DNA of 52,950 bases from Bacteroidota bacterium (lineage in GTDB: Bacteria > Bacteroidota > Bacteroidia > Flavobacteriales > Flavobacteriaceae): contig JAEWLN010000139.1 in assembly GCA_023457535.1 (NCBI GenBank), positions 1 through 52,950 on the forward strand, written 5' to 3'. Below are positions 32,093 to 39,888 of this stretch, in pieces (the first letter of the stretch is position 1; every line of letters starts with the position of its first letter). Below the pieces are notes generated by a model. That model had not been told where the DNA came from. It did not search any database and saw only the letters and a list, made by a program, of their open reading frames with translations. A program made the position numbers and the translations under genes.

Positions 32093-32160
32093 TGAGGGAT
32101 GGCAGCGGCATCCTTTTGCGGCCCGGTTAGGCCGCAAAAGATAGAGCGTACAGCCCGACG
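32093..32160 (-). repeat. Repeat family B, copy 3 (hairpin element)
   Basis: AGCGGCATCC at 32104-32113, then CTTTTGCGGCC paired perfectly with GGCCGCAAAAG (11 bp, six-base loop), then ATAGAGCGTA. It lies about 80 bases after the stop of the minus-strand T9SS protein gene. Confidence 0.88.
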
Positions 32161-32240
32161 GCGCCACGCAGGACGCTCGCTTTTACGCCGATATGCTGCG
32201 CCGGCACGCCCTGAAAAAAAGCCCGGCGGCGGCCCTTACA

Positions 32241-33752
32241 TTAGTTTTTGAGGAATTTGGCGTGTCGTATTTCGTGGCCAACGTGGATTTTGACGAAGTA
32301 AAGTCCTGTGGGAAGATCCGAAATCGAGAGCGCCGGCTGCGGGTTTTTCACGGTCCTGATCCATGCGCCGCCCGTGGTATAAACCGAGATTTCGGAAACG
32401 CGCTGGCCGGTCTTGTTGTCGATGTTCAGCACGTCAGCGGCCGGATTCGGATACAGGCTAACGGTGTGCATTTGCGCGGCATTCTGCACCACACCCAATG
32501 CCACGGCAGATTGCAGGTAGTCCGGCGTACCGTCACCGTTGGTATCGTCGTCCGATGGGTCGTTGTTGCCGTTGTAGTCTTCGTGGATGGTCAGCACGCC
32601 GTCGCCATCATCATCATTGTCGAGGTAATTCGGGATGCCGTCGTTGTCCGTGTCAAGGAGCGCGTTGGCATTGCGGCCGAAAACGTATTCTTCATTGGTC
32701 AGGACCAGATCGCCGTCGTCGTCATTATCGGTAAAATCGGGGATTCCGTCTGCATCGGTGTCATCGTTGGCCAGGTTCGTATCGGCGTTGACATCCTCAA
32801 TCACAGTTTCGGCGGTATCACCATCAAAATCGTTGTCACAATCCACGACGCGCAAGACAACGGATACGACCTGCCCGTTTGCATTGGCATAGATGGTTTG
32901 CGGATTGGCCGAATTGGTATAGCTGACCGCAAGCGGATTGGCCTGACCTATCGCATCGCTTTCCGACAAATGGAACGTTACACCGCCCGGATTGCCCGCG
33001 CCAAGATCCGTTTGCGCAACGCCAAGGTTGAACGCGCTGAAGCCGTCTGCATCGTCGTCACATTTTACAAAGTCGTATCGACCGGTTTCTATTTCTGGTG
33101 CAAAACGCCATGCTTCGTTCAAAGCCGTCCATTGCGAGGTGTTGCGGCCCGGAGCCGTGAAAGCGACCAGTCCGTCCGCGTTGATGACCCCTACCACAGC
33201 GTTGCCGTTATTCCAGGTGGCACAAAGGTCCTTTCGGATGATTTGCGTATCCATGACATTGAGCGTTTCGTAAAGCACCATTTGCAGCGTCGTCTTGGCG
33301 GCCGTATTACACTGAAAATGCGAGTTATTGTTGTACATCACCACGAATTTGCGGTAGGGCGCAATTCCTGTGCTGCCAAAGGTGATCGTACCGTCGCCGT
33401 CGGCGTTGTTCATGTCATGATAGCAGCCCAGAAAACTGTTCTTGATGGGAAATCCGGCGTTGGGGATCGTGGAATTGAAACCCCAGATGGCAGTCATGCC
33501 GGCCAGCGACGGATCAAATGTGATGTGGCCGTTGGTACTGACGACAACGGAATTGTAGCTGTTGCCAAAAAAGTCAAAGTCGAAATTGAGCGGAATAACA
33601 GCCGAATAAAGATCGTCCGCAGTAAAACTGAGCGGCAGCGTGGCCGGATATTGTTGCGATGGGATGGCTGAAACGGTGTACTGTGAATGGACTTTGGCCG
33701 CTCCGAGTGTGAGCAGCACCGCATAAACCAGCGATAAGTATTTGTTTTTCAT
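32241..33752 (-). CDS. T9SS type A sorting-domain protein with thrombospondin-3 calcium repeats
   Basis: The protein has 503 residues and an N-terminal signal peptide (about 1-23). The N-terminal half is a secreted beta-sandwich of the kind found in Bacteroidetes surface proteins (FFGNSYNSVVVSTNGHITFD). Residues about 320-415 hold repeated calcium-binding DxDxDGxxD motifs (DDTDADGIPDFTDNDDDGD, DTDNDGIPNYLDNDDDGDGV). The last 75 residues are a type IX secretion C-terminal domain (SLYPNPAADVLNIDN ... GLYFVKIHVG). It is therefore exported by T9SS and attached to, or released from, the cell surface. Its role is unknown. Confidence 0.93.
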   Translation of the reverse strand: MKNKYLSLVYAVLLTLGAAKVHSQYTVSAIPSQQYPATLPLSFTADDLYSAVIPLNFDFDFFGNSYNSVVVSTNGHITFDPSLAGMTAIWGFNSTIPNAGFPIKNSFLGCYHDMNNADGDGTITFGSTGIAPYRKFVVMYNNNSHFQCNTAAKTTLQMVLYETLNVMDTQIIRKDLCATWNNGNAVVGVINADGLVAFTAPGRNTSQWTALNEAWRFAPEIETGRYDFVKCDDDADGFSAFNLGVAQTDLGAGNPGGVTFHLSESDAIGQANPLAVSYTNSANPQTIYANANGQVVSVVLRVVDCDNDFDGDTAETVIEDVNADTNLANDDTDADGIPDFTDNDDDGDLVLTNEEYVFGRNANALLDTDNDGIPNYLDNDDDGDGVLTIHEDYNGNNDPSDDDTNGDGTPDYLQSAVALGVVQNAAQMHTVSLYPNPAADVLNIDNKTGQRVSEISVYTTGGAWIRTVKNPQPALSISDLPTGLYFVKIHVGHEIRHAKFLKN

Positions 33753-33768
33753 AAGGTTGTGTTTTCAC

Positions 33769-33776
33769 CAAATATA
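33769..33776 (-). promoter_or_regulatory. -7 box (TATATTTG) for the T9SS cargo gene
   Basis: The minus strand matches TAnnTTTG 16 bases before the start codon. No -33 TTG. Confidence 0.6.
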
Positions 33777-33821
33777 ACAAATTAACAAATGGCCTGCGAA
33801 AAAAAATCGATCGGAAATAAT

Positions 33822-33829
33822 TATTTTTG
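33822..33829 (+). promoter_or_regulatory. -7 box (TATTTTTG) directly before a start codon, predicted leaderless
   Basis: The box ends four bases before ATG 33834, the same spacing as in front of alkB. There is no -33 TTG, so this is weaker than the alkB case. Confidence 0.5.
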
Positions 33830-33833
33830 CCAC

Positions 33834-34070
33834 ATGAGACAAATCAAAGTAATCTGGGATTTTCGCGGCCCGGCTGCGGCAAAAACGGCCGAGCACCACG
33901 AAATCCATTTGCGCGAGTACATCGCGATTGAAAAATTACCGCTCGGCATTACCGGATTCAAAGTCCTGAACGACATGCACGCCATTGCGTTTATGGTGGT
34001 CACCGATGCCGAGTTGGTCCAGGTGCGCGATAATCTGAAGCCGCACCGCGCGGAACTTTACGTTTCGTAA
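33834..34070 (+). CDS. Small conserved protein of unknown function
   Basis: This encodes 78 residues, MRQIKVIWDFRGPAAAKTAE then HHEIHLREYIAIEKL, with a mixed alpha/beta pattern and no signal. It reads like a small ferredoxin-fold-type protein seen in Flavobacteriaceae. No function is known to me. Start at 33834 is supported by the promoter position and by the compact domain; a start 45 bases earlier adds residues with no conserved look. It is convergent with recQ and divergent from the T9SS cargo gene. Confidence 0.75.
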   Translation: MRQIKVIWDFRGPAAAKTAEHHEIHLREYIAIEKLPLGITGFKVLNDMHAIAFMVVTDAELVQVRDNLKPHRAELYVS

Positions 34071-34137
34071 AATCGGATAAAAAAACCCCAACGTTCGCTA
34101 AGTGTCAGGATCTGGAATTTGCTTTTGGAACTTAACT

Positions 34138-36333
34138 TTAGTTCGCTACTTCTGAAATAAACTTGATCCGCATCAAACGCAATTCATCAATGTCGTAATC
34201 GCCGTCGAATTCTTTGAGCGCGTCGTCTATACGGTCCGATTCGGATTCCATAAAATAGTCGTGGATTTCTTCCTGCTGTTCATCGTCGAGCAGGTCATCG
34301 ATCCAATATTTGATGTTGAGCTTGGTTCCGGCATATACAATTTGTTCCATTTCCTTGATCAAGGCATCCATCGTAAGTCCTTTGGCCGATGCGATATCAG
34401 ATAAGGCGAGCTTTCTGTCGATGCTCTGGATGATATAGAGTTTGTTGGCCGAATTGGCGCCTGTAGATTTTACGACCAGGTCATCCGGACGGATAATATC
34501 GTTTTCCTCCACATAACGCTTGATGAGTTCAACAAAGTCACGTCCGTATTTGCGGGCCTTGCCTTCGCCCACCCCGTGTATGTTGGTCAATTCCTCCATC
34601 GACGACGGATATTTGAGCGCCATGTCCTCAAGCGACGGGTCCTGGAACACTACAAACGGCGGCACCCCGAGTTTTTTGGCGACCTTTTTGCGCAAATCGC
34701 GCAGCATGGCCATGAGCGCTTCGTCTGCGGTGCCTGAAGATTTGCCGGCCGTAATGATGGCGTCGTCTTCCGCTTCACCGTATTCATGGTCCTCACTCAT
34801 CATGAACGATTTGGGATGCATGATAAAATCAAGTCCTTTGTCCGTGACTTTGAGAATGCCGTAGGTTTCGATCTCCTTGGTCAGCAATCCTTCGACCAAT
34901 ACCTGACGGATCAGCGCCTGCCAATGGCGTTCCTCCACATCGGCACCGGCACCAAAATATTCGTGCGTATCGGTTTTGTGCGCCTTGATCACCGCGTTGA
35001 TGCGGCCGATGAGCGTATAGATGATTTCCTTGGCTTTGTACAAATGCTTGGTGTCGCGCACCACTTTGAGCAATTTGACGACTTCGTCCATTGCCTCGCG
35101 CCTGGGTTTGGGATTGCGGACATTGTCGTCCATATCGGCTCCTTCGCCATTTTCCGCGTCGAATTCCTCGCCAAAATAATGCAGCAGGAATTTGCGGCGC
35201 GACATCGACGTTTCGGCATAAGCAACCACTTCCTGCAACAGTGCAAACCCGATTTCCTGTTCGGCAACAGGCTTTCCGGACATGAATTTTTCAAGCTTTT
35301 CCACGTCCTTATAAGAATAGTACGCCAGGCAATAACCTTCTCCGCCGTCGCGTCCGGCGCGTCCGGTTTCCTGGTAATAGCTTTCGAGGGATTTGGGGAT
35401 GTCGTGATGGATCACAAACCGCACATCGGGTTTGTCGATGCCCATCCCGAACGCAATGGTTGCCACGACCACATCCACATCTTCCATCAAAAACATATCC
35501 TGGTGCTTGGCGCGCGTTTTGGCGTCCAGGCCGGCATGGTACGGAACGGCGGAAATGCCGTTGACCTGCAGTACCTCTGCGATCGATTCAACTTTTTTTC
35601 GGCTCAGGCAATAAATAATGCCCGATTTGCCTTTGTTTTGCTTGATGAAGCGAATAATATCGGCTTCTACGTTTTTGGTTTTGGTGCGCACCTCGTAATA
35701 CAGGTTCGGACGATTGAACGACGCCTTGAACGTCTTTGCGCCCGCCATGTCAAGGTTTTTGAGGATATCTTCCTGCACTTTGGGCGTTGCCGTTGCCGTA
35801 AGTCCGATAACGGGAACGTTTCCGAGCTGTTTGATGATGTGGCGCAAATTGCGGTATTCCGGACGAAAATCGTGTCCCCATTCAGAGATACAGTGCGCTT
35901 CGTCTATGGCGACAAATGAAATCGGGACATTTTGCAAAAACACAACGTATTCTTCCTTGGTCAGCGATTCCGGTGCTACATATAATAGTTTGGTGATGCC
36001 CGACGAAATGTCGGCTTTGACCTGTGCAATCTCCGATTTGGTCAGCGATGAGTTGAGCACATGCGCGATTCCGTTCTCTGAGGAGAGGCTCCGGATGGCG
36101 TCGACCTGGTTTTTCATCAACGCGATCAGCGGCGAAACGACAATGGCCGTACCGGGCCGTATCAGCGCAGGCAATTGGTAACACAACGACTTTCCGCCGC
36201 CGGTCGGCATGATCACAAATGTATTCTGCCGGGAAAGGATGCTTGTAATGACCTGCTCCTGAAGGCCTTTGAACTGGGTGAAACCAAAATACTTTTTAAG
36301 CTCTTTGTGTATGTCAATTTCGTTTGTATCCAT
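34138..36333 (-). CDS. recQ: ATP-dependent DNA helicase RecQ
   Basis: The 731-residue helicase has Walker A MPTGGGKSL (Lys48), the DEAH box DEAHCISEWGHDFRPEY (144-147 onward), and motif VI in GRAGRDGGEGYCL. The RQC region follows, then an HRDC domain (about 555-630: LGVPPFVVFQDPSLEDMALK, IHGVGEGKARKYG), and a C-terminal helical extension rich in acidic residues. The zinc-binding cysteines of E. coli RecQ are absent: the corresponding stretch is RRKFLLHYFGEEFDAENGEG. The protein unwinds DNA in recombination and repair. It is divergent from kdsD. Confidence 0.96.
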   Translation of the reverse strand: MDTNEIDIHKELKKYFGFTQFKGLQEQVITSILSRQNTFVIMPTGGGKSLCYQLPALIRPGTAIVVSPLIALMKNQVDAIRSLSSENGIAHVLNSSLTKSEIAQVKADISSGITKLLYVAPESLTKEEYVVFLQNVPISFVAIDEAHCISEWGHDFRPEYRNLRHIIKQLGNVPVIGLTATATPKVQEDILKNLDMAGAKTFKASFNRPNLYYEVRTKTKNVEADIIRFIKQNKGKSGIIYCLSRKKVESIAEVLQVNGISAVPYHAGLDAKTRAKHQDMFLMEDVDVVVATIAFGMGIDKPDVRFVIHHDIPKSLESYYQETGRAGRDGGEGYCLAYYSYKDVEKLEKFMSGKPVAEQEIGFALLQEVVAYAETSMSRRKFLLHYFGEEFDAENGEGADMDDNVRNPKPRREAMDEVVKLLKVVRDTKHLYKAKEIIYTLIGRINAVIKAHKTDTHEYFGAGADVEERHWQALIRQVLVEGLLTKEIETYGILKVTDKGLDFIMHPKSFMMSEDHEYGEAEDDAIITAGKSSGTADEALMAMLRDLRKKVAKKLGVPPFVVFQDPSLEDMALKYPSSMEELTNIHGVGEGKARKYGRDFVELIKRYVEENDIIRPDDLVVKSTGANSANKLYIIQSIDRKLALSDIASAKGLTMDALIKEMEQIVYAGTKLNIKYWIDDLLDDEQQEEIHDYFMESESDRIDDALKEFDGDYDIDELRLMRIKFISEVAN

Positions 36334-36368
36334 TCGCGGTTAAGTGGTATTCTTTTGTTAATCGTATT

Positions 36369-36396
36369 TTGGGTAATGGTATTTTGCCTAAATTTG
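36369..36396 (+). promoter_or_regulatory. Promoter of the kdsD operon (TTG-N17-TAAATTTG)
   Basis: TTG (36369-36371) and TAAATTTG (36389-36396) are separated by 17 bases. The TTG start codon of kdsD follows 55 bases later. Confidence 0.8.
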
Positions 36397-36451
36397 CGAC
36401 ACCTAAAGATACTACTTTCTTTTTGACATACAAATTTTATAGCACGCTGTT

Positions 36452-37417
36452 TTGAGCACAAAAGCAAATATCCTGGAAGCGGCCAAAAAGGCAATTTTGT
36501 CTGAAGCGGCCTCCATTACCCAACTGGTTGATTTTGTCGATGATGATTTCGCCACGATCGTAGAGGCGATCTACAAAGCCAAAGGAAAACTGGTCGTTAC
36601 CGGCATTGGAAAAAGCGCGATTATCGCTCAGAAAATCGTCGCAACGATGAATTCCACGGGCACGCCATCGGCATTTTTGCACGCCTCCGAAGCCATTCAC
36701 GGCGATTTGGGCATGGTGCAGAACGGCGATGTGATCATTTGCATTTCCAAAAGCGGCAACAGTCCGGAAATCAAAATCCTGGTCCCGTTCCTCAAACGCC
36801 ACGGCAATGTGCTGATCGGGATGACGGGCAATGTAACGTCGCTTTTGGCCAAAGCATCGGATTTTATCCTCAATACCACGGTCGACGCCGAATGTTGCCC
36901 AAATAACCTGGCCCCTACCAATTCCACAACGGCACAACTGGTCATGGGCGATGCGCTCGCGGTGTGCCTGATGCAGCTGCGCGATTTCAAACCCGAGGAC
37001 TTTGCGATGTACCATCCCGGCGGGTCGCTAGGCAAAAAACTATTGCTGCGCGTGGGCGATATGCTCGACCGTACGCACAAACCGGAAGTTTCGCCTGAAG
37101 CTTCGATCAAAGAAGTCATTGTCGAGATTTCTGAAAAGCGACTGGGCGTTACAGCCGTGGTCGAATCGGGAAAAATCATTGGGATCATTACCGATGGCGA
37201 TATCCGGCGCATGCTATCGGACCGCGATTCGCTGGCCGGCGTTACGGCGCGCGAGATCATGACGCAAAATCCTAAAATGATCCATTCTGCCGATATGGTG
37301 ATCGATGCGCTCAATTTGCTCGAAGATTTCTCGATCACGCAGCTCATCGTGGCCGACGACGGCGTATACCAGGGCGTGGTGCATTTGCATGACATTTTAA
37401 AAGAAGGCATCGTATAA
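36452..37417 (+). CDS. kdsD: Arabinose-5-phosphate isomerase, KdsD/KpsF/GutQ family
   Basis: The protein has 321 residues. The SIS domain (about 1-200) has GIGKSAIIAQKIVATMNSTG, HASEAIHGDLGMV and ISKSGNSPEI. Two CBS domains follow (about 210-320; LGVTAVVESGKIIGIITDGD, FSITQLIVADDGVYQGVVHL). The enzyme makes D-arabinose-5-phosphate, the first step to Kdo for LPS. The start codon is TTG at 36452: a stop lies just upstream in frame, and no ATG is available near the domain start. The tatC start overlaps its stop, and I recall recQ-kdsD-tatC as a recurrent flavobacterial order. Confidence 0.95.
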   Translation: MSTKANILEAAKKAILSEAASITQLVDFVDDDFATIVEAIYKAKGKLVVTGIGKSAIIAQKIVATMNSTGTPSAFLHASEAIHGDLGMVQNGDVIICISKSGNSPEIKILVPFLKRHGNVLIGMTGNVTSLLAKASDFILNTTVDAECCPNNLAPTNSTTAQLVMGDALAVCLMQLRDFKPEDFAMYHPGGSLGKKLLLRVGDMLDRTHKPEVSPEASIKEVIVEISEKRLGVTAVVESGKIIGIITDGDIRRMLSDRDSLAGVTAREIMTQNPKMIHSADMVIDALNLLEDFSITQLIVADDGVYQGVVHLHDILKEGIV

Positions 37418-38256
37418 TGGCGCGGGTAAAAAAAGACATCAATGAAATGTCGTTCCTGGATCATTTGGAAGAGTTGCGATGGCTGCTCGTGCGTTCGACA
37501 ATAGCGGTTTTGATTGCCGCGGTAGGCGTTTTCGTGGTCAGCGATTTTATTTTTGACGAAGTGATTTTTGGCCCTACCAATGCCAATTTCATCACCTACC
37601 GCAGTTTTTGCGAACTCTCGCAGTACGTAGGTTTCAAAGACAGTATTTGCGTTGAAAAACTCGATTTCATCATCCAGAATACGGCCATGGAAGGCCAGGT
37701 CAATATTTTTGTCTGGATTTGCATCGTGGGTGGATTTATCGCCGCCTTCCCCTATATTTTGTGGGAATTGTGGAAGTTCATCTCCCCTGCTTTGTATCCG
37801 AACGAGCGCAAAAACGCGAAGTTGTTCCTATTCGTGGCCTCGGTGTTGTTTTTTCTGGGCGTGTTGTTCGGTTATTTCATAGTCATCCCGATGTCGGTCA
37901 ACTTTTTCGCAGGCTTTCAGGTATCGAGCGTCGTAAAAAATGAGTTTAACATCGATTCCTACATCGGACTGGTCAAAACATCGGTCATCGCGAGCGGATT
38001 GTTTTTTGAAATGCCGATCATTATTTATTTCCTGACGCGCCTTGGCCTGGTGACGCCGGCGTTTTTGCGCAAGTATTGGAAATGGGCCGTGGTCATCATC
38101 CTGATCGTGGCCGCGGTCGTAACGCCACCCGATGTGGTGAGCCAGATCATCGTCACAATTCCGATGCTGCTGATTTACGAGCTCAGCATCGCGCTGTCCA
38201 AAATGGTGTACAACAAACGATTGAAAGAAGAACAAAATTTAAACAAAAATGGCTGA
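37417..38256 (+). CDS. tatC: Sec-independent protein translocase subunit TatC
   Basis: A 279-residue inner-membrane protein with six helices. The N-terminal FLDHLEELRWLLVRS matches the signal-peptide-binding start of TatC (SFLxHLxELR). FAGFQVSSVVKNEFNIDSYI and FEMPIIIYFLTRLGLVTPAFLRKYWK are the other family hallmarks. TatC recognises twin-arginine signals and exports folded proteins. TatA/B are not in the window. It overlaps kdsD by one base and the next gene by eight. Confidence 0.97.
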   Translation: MARVKKDINEMSFLDHLEELRWLLVRSTIAVLIAAVGVFVVSDFIFDEVIFGPTNANFITYRSFCELSQYVGFKDSICVEKLDFIIQNTAMEGQVNIFVWICIVGGFIAAFPYILWELWKFISPALYPNERKNAKLFLFVASVLFFLGVLFGYFIVIPMSVNFFAGFQVSSVVKNEFNIDSYIGLVKTSVIASGLFFEMPIIIYFLTRLGLVTPAFLRKYWKWAVVIILIVAAVVTPPDVVSQIIVTIPMLLIYELSIALSKMVYNKRLKEEQNLNKNG

Positions 38257-38596
38257 TCTTGTACAGGAATTCAACGCTTACCGCGCTAAAATGAACGAAA
38301 AACTGCTGGCCGACAACAATCTGGTCATCAAGCGCATTTTCAACCTTGACACCAATGCGTATGCCGCGGGCGCGCTCGATGTAAAGACCAAGGAATTGCT
38401 CGGGCTTGTCGCATCGGCAGTATTGCGTTGCGACGATTGCATCAAATACCATCTCGAAACCTCACACAAAGAAGGCGTAACCAAAGAAGAAATGATGGAG
38501 GCCATGGGCATCGCCACCTTGGTAGGCGGTACGATCGTGATTCCGCATTTGCGCAGGGCTTATGAATTTTGGGAGGCGCTCGAGGGAAAAATTTGA
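38249..38596 (+). CDS. Carboxymuconolactone decarboxylase (AhpD-like) family protein
   Basis: This encodes 115 residues of the CMD/AhpD fold. The redox motif is RCDDCIKYHL (Cys-x-x-Cys followed by His after two residues), and the helix EEMMEAMGIATLVGGTIVIP follows. AhpD-like proteins act as thiol oxidoreductases in peroxide defence; true carboxymuconolactone decarboxylases lack the CxxC, so a redox role is more likely. It overlaps tatC by eight bases. It ends 161 bases before lptB. Confidence 0.93.
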   Translation: MADLVQEFNAYRAKMNEKLLADNNLVIKRIFNLDTNAYAAGALDVKTKELLGLVASAVLRCDDCIKYHLETSHKEGVTKEEMMEAMGIATLVGGTIVIPHLRRAYEFWEALEGKI

Positions 38597-38606
38597 AAAT
38601 GTGGCA

Positions 38607-38737
38607 ATTTGAAAATTTGAAAATGATAGCGGTCCGTGGTAATTAATCGCTAACAGCATCATCAAAACCAGTTTAAAAATATTAATTTGCATCGGATTTT
38701 AAAATTTAGTGCCTAACGCATTTTCAAATTTTCAAAT
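38607..38737. repeat. 19-bp perfect inverted repeat with TTCAAAT units, 93-base spacer
   Basis: ATTTGAAAATTTGAAAATG (38607-38625) is the exact complement of CATTTTCAAATTTTCAAAT (38719-38737). Further TTCAAAT units continue to the lptB start. It fills the gap between the CMD and lptB genes. It may be a small insertion or a folded leader. Confidence 0.75.
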
Positions 38738-38757
38738 CTTCAAATTCTCAAATCAAA

Positions 38758-39498
38758 ATGATTTTAAGAGCTGAAAATTTAGTCAAAACTTATAAAAAAC
38801 GCACCGTCGTCAAAGGCATTTCTGTTGAAGTAAACCAAGGCGAGATCGTCGGATTGCTCGGGCCCAACGGTGCCGGGAAAACCACGTCGTTCTACATGAT
38901 CGTGGGATTGGTCAAGCCTAATTCCGGCAACATCTGGCTTGATGATATGGAGATCACAGATTTCCCGATGTACAAACGCGCGCAATATGGCATTGGCTAT
39001 CTGGCGCAGGAAGCGTCGGTTTTCAGGAAGCTTTCGATTGAGGACAACATTCTGAGCGTGTTGCAGCTCACCAATTTGTCAAAAGCCGAACAGGAAGCAA
39101 AAATGGAATCGCTGATCGACGAATTCAGCCTGCAGCACATCCGTACCAACCGCGGCGACCTGTTGTCCGGCGGAGAGCGTCGGCGTACTGAAATTGCACG
39201 CGCATTGGCGACCGATCCTAAATTCATCCTGCTCGACGAACCCTTTGCGGGCGTCGACCCGGTAGCCGTGGAGGATATACAACGTATCGTCGCGCAACTC
39301 AAAAACAAAAACATCGGCATCCTGATCACGGATCACAACGTGCAGGAAACCCTGGCCATTACCGACAAGACCTACCTGATGTTCGAAGGAGGCATTCTCA
39401 AAGCCGGCGTGCCGGAAGAGTTGGTCGAAGACGAAATGGTGCGCCGCGTTTATCTGGGCCAGAATTTCGAATTGCGCAAAAAGAAACTTGAATTTTAA
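38758..39498 (+). CDS. lptB: LPS export ABC transporter ATP-binding protein
   Basis: A 246-residue ABC ATPase. Walker A is GLLGPNGAGKTTSFYMIVGL, the Q-loop region YLAQEASVFRKLSIEDNI, the signature LLSGGERRRTEIARALAT, and Walker B ILLDEPFAGVDP. The switch His is in ITDHNVQETLAITD. The SVFRKLSIEDNI and DHNVQETL wording is that of LptB rather than of LivF/LivG. It powers LptFG to lift LPS from the inner membrane. It is cotranscribed with a small DUF5808-like gene (TAATG overlap). Confidence 0.96.
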   Translation: MILRAENLVKTYKKRTVVKGISVEVNQGEIVGLLGPNGAGKTTSFYMIVGLVKPNSGNIWLDDMEITDFPMYKRAQYGIGYLAQEASVFRKLSIEDNILSVLQLTNLSKAEQEAKMESLIDEFSLQHIRTNRGDLLSGGERRRTEIARALATDPKFILLDEPFAGVDPVAVEDIQRIVAQLKNKNIGILITDHNVQETLAITDKTYLMFEGGILKAGVPEELVEDEMVRRVYLGQNFELRKKKLEF

Positions 39499-39719
39499 TG
39501 GAAAGCCAGCAGGAAAAACAATGGCGGGAAGATCCGCAAAATTGGAAATGGGGTATGTTTTACTACAATCCCGCCGACCGACGGATTTTTCCACCCAAAC
39601 GCATCCCGTTGATGGGATGGACCGTTAACTTCGCCAGCGCAAAATCGGTTTGGTTTTTTGTGGCGATGATGGCGTTGGCTGTATTTATCGCGTACATGTT
39701 TGACTCGTCCCACAGCTGA
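39498..39719 (+). CDS. DUF5808-like small membrane protein
   Basis: This encodes 73 residues. WREDPQNWKWGMFYYNPADR then FPPKRIPLMGWTVNFASAKS matches the DUF5808 pattern (W...Y.N..D.R.F.PKR...G.T.NF). A single C-terminal membrane helix follows (VWFFVAMMALAVFIAYMF). The function is unknown. It shares its first base with the lptB stop codon, so an envelope role alongside LPS export is possible but not shown. It is convergent with the lysozyme gene; family A copy 3 fills the gap. Confidence 0.85.
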   Translation: MESQQEKQWREDPQNWKWGMFYYNPADRRIFPPKRIPLMGWTVNFASAKSVWFFVAMMALAVFIAYMFDSSHS

Positions 39720-39754
39720 TTGGTAAATCCCGTTTTACTTTATCGCTTTGAACA

Positions 39755-39882
39755 TTTAACAAAAAGTACAGATTTTCTGTAATGAAGTGTCAAAAAAAAG
39801 TGGTTGGGGTATCACTTCACTGCCCCCTTCCCTGGAATCGAAGCTAGCAAAAATGTCAATTACTGAATTACAGAAAATCTGT
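39755..39882 (-). repeat. Repeat family A, copy 3 (128 bp, reversed)
   Basis: Read on the minus strand it starts ACAGATTTTCTGT (39882-39870), has TAGCTTCG at offset 36, GGGAAGGGGGC, a CCCC run, and ends ACAGAAAATCTGT then ACTTTTTGTTAAA. It begins six bases after the stop of the minus-strand lysozyme gene, and GATTT precedes it, as in copy 1. Confidence 0.85.
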
Positions 39883-39888
39883 AAATCG

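Noticed and set aside
32193..33671. 492-codon plus-strand frame opposite the T9SS cargo gene
   Set aside because: It is the complement of the Asp-rich calcium repeats, giving Val/Ile runs; the minus-strand protein has a signal peptide, calcium repeats and a T9SS domain.
34786..35919. 377-codon plus-strand frame inside recQ
   Set aside because: Antisense to conserved helicase motifs; no domain and no promoter.
3747..39882. Family A copies as a CRISPR array or IS element
   Set aside because: Copies are tens of kilobases apart, with no regular spacers, and 126-128 bp is too short to encode a transposase.
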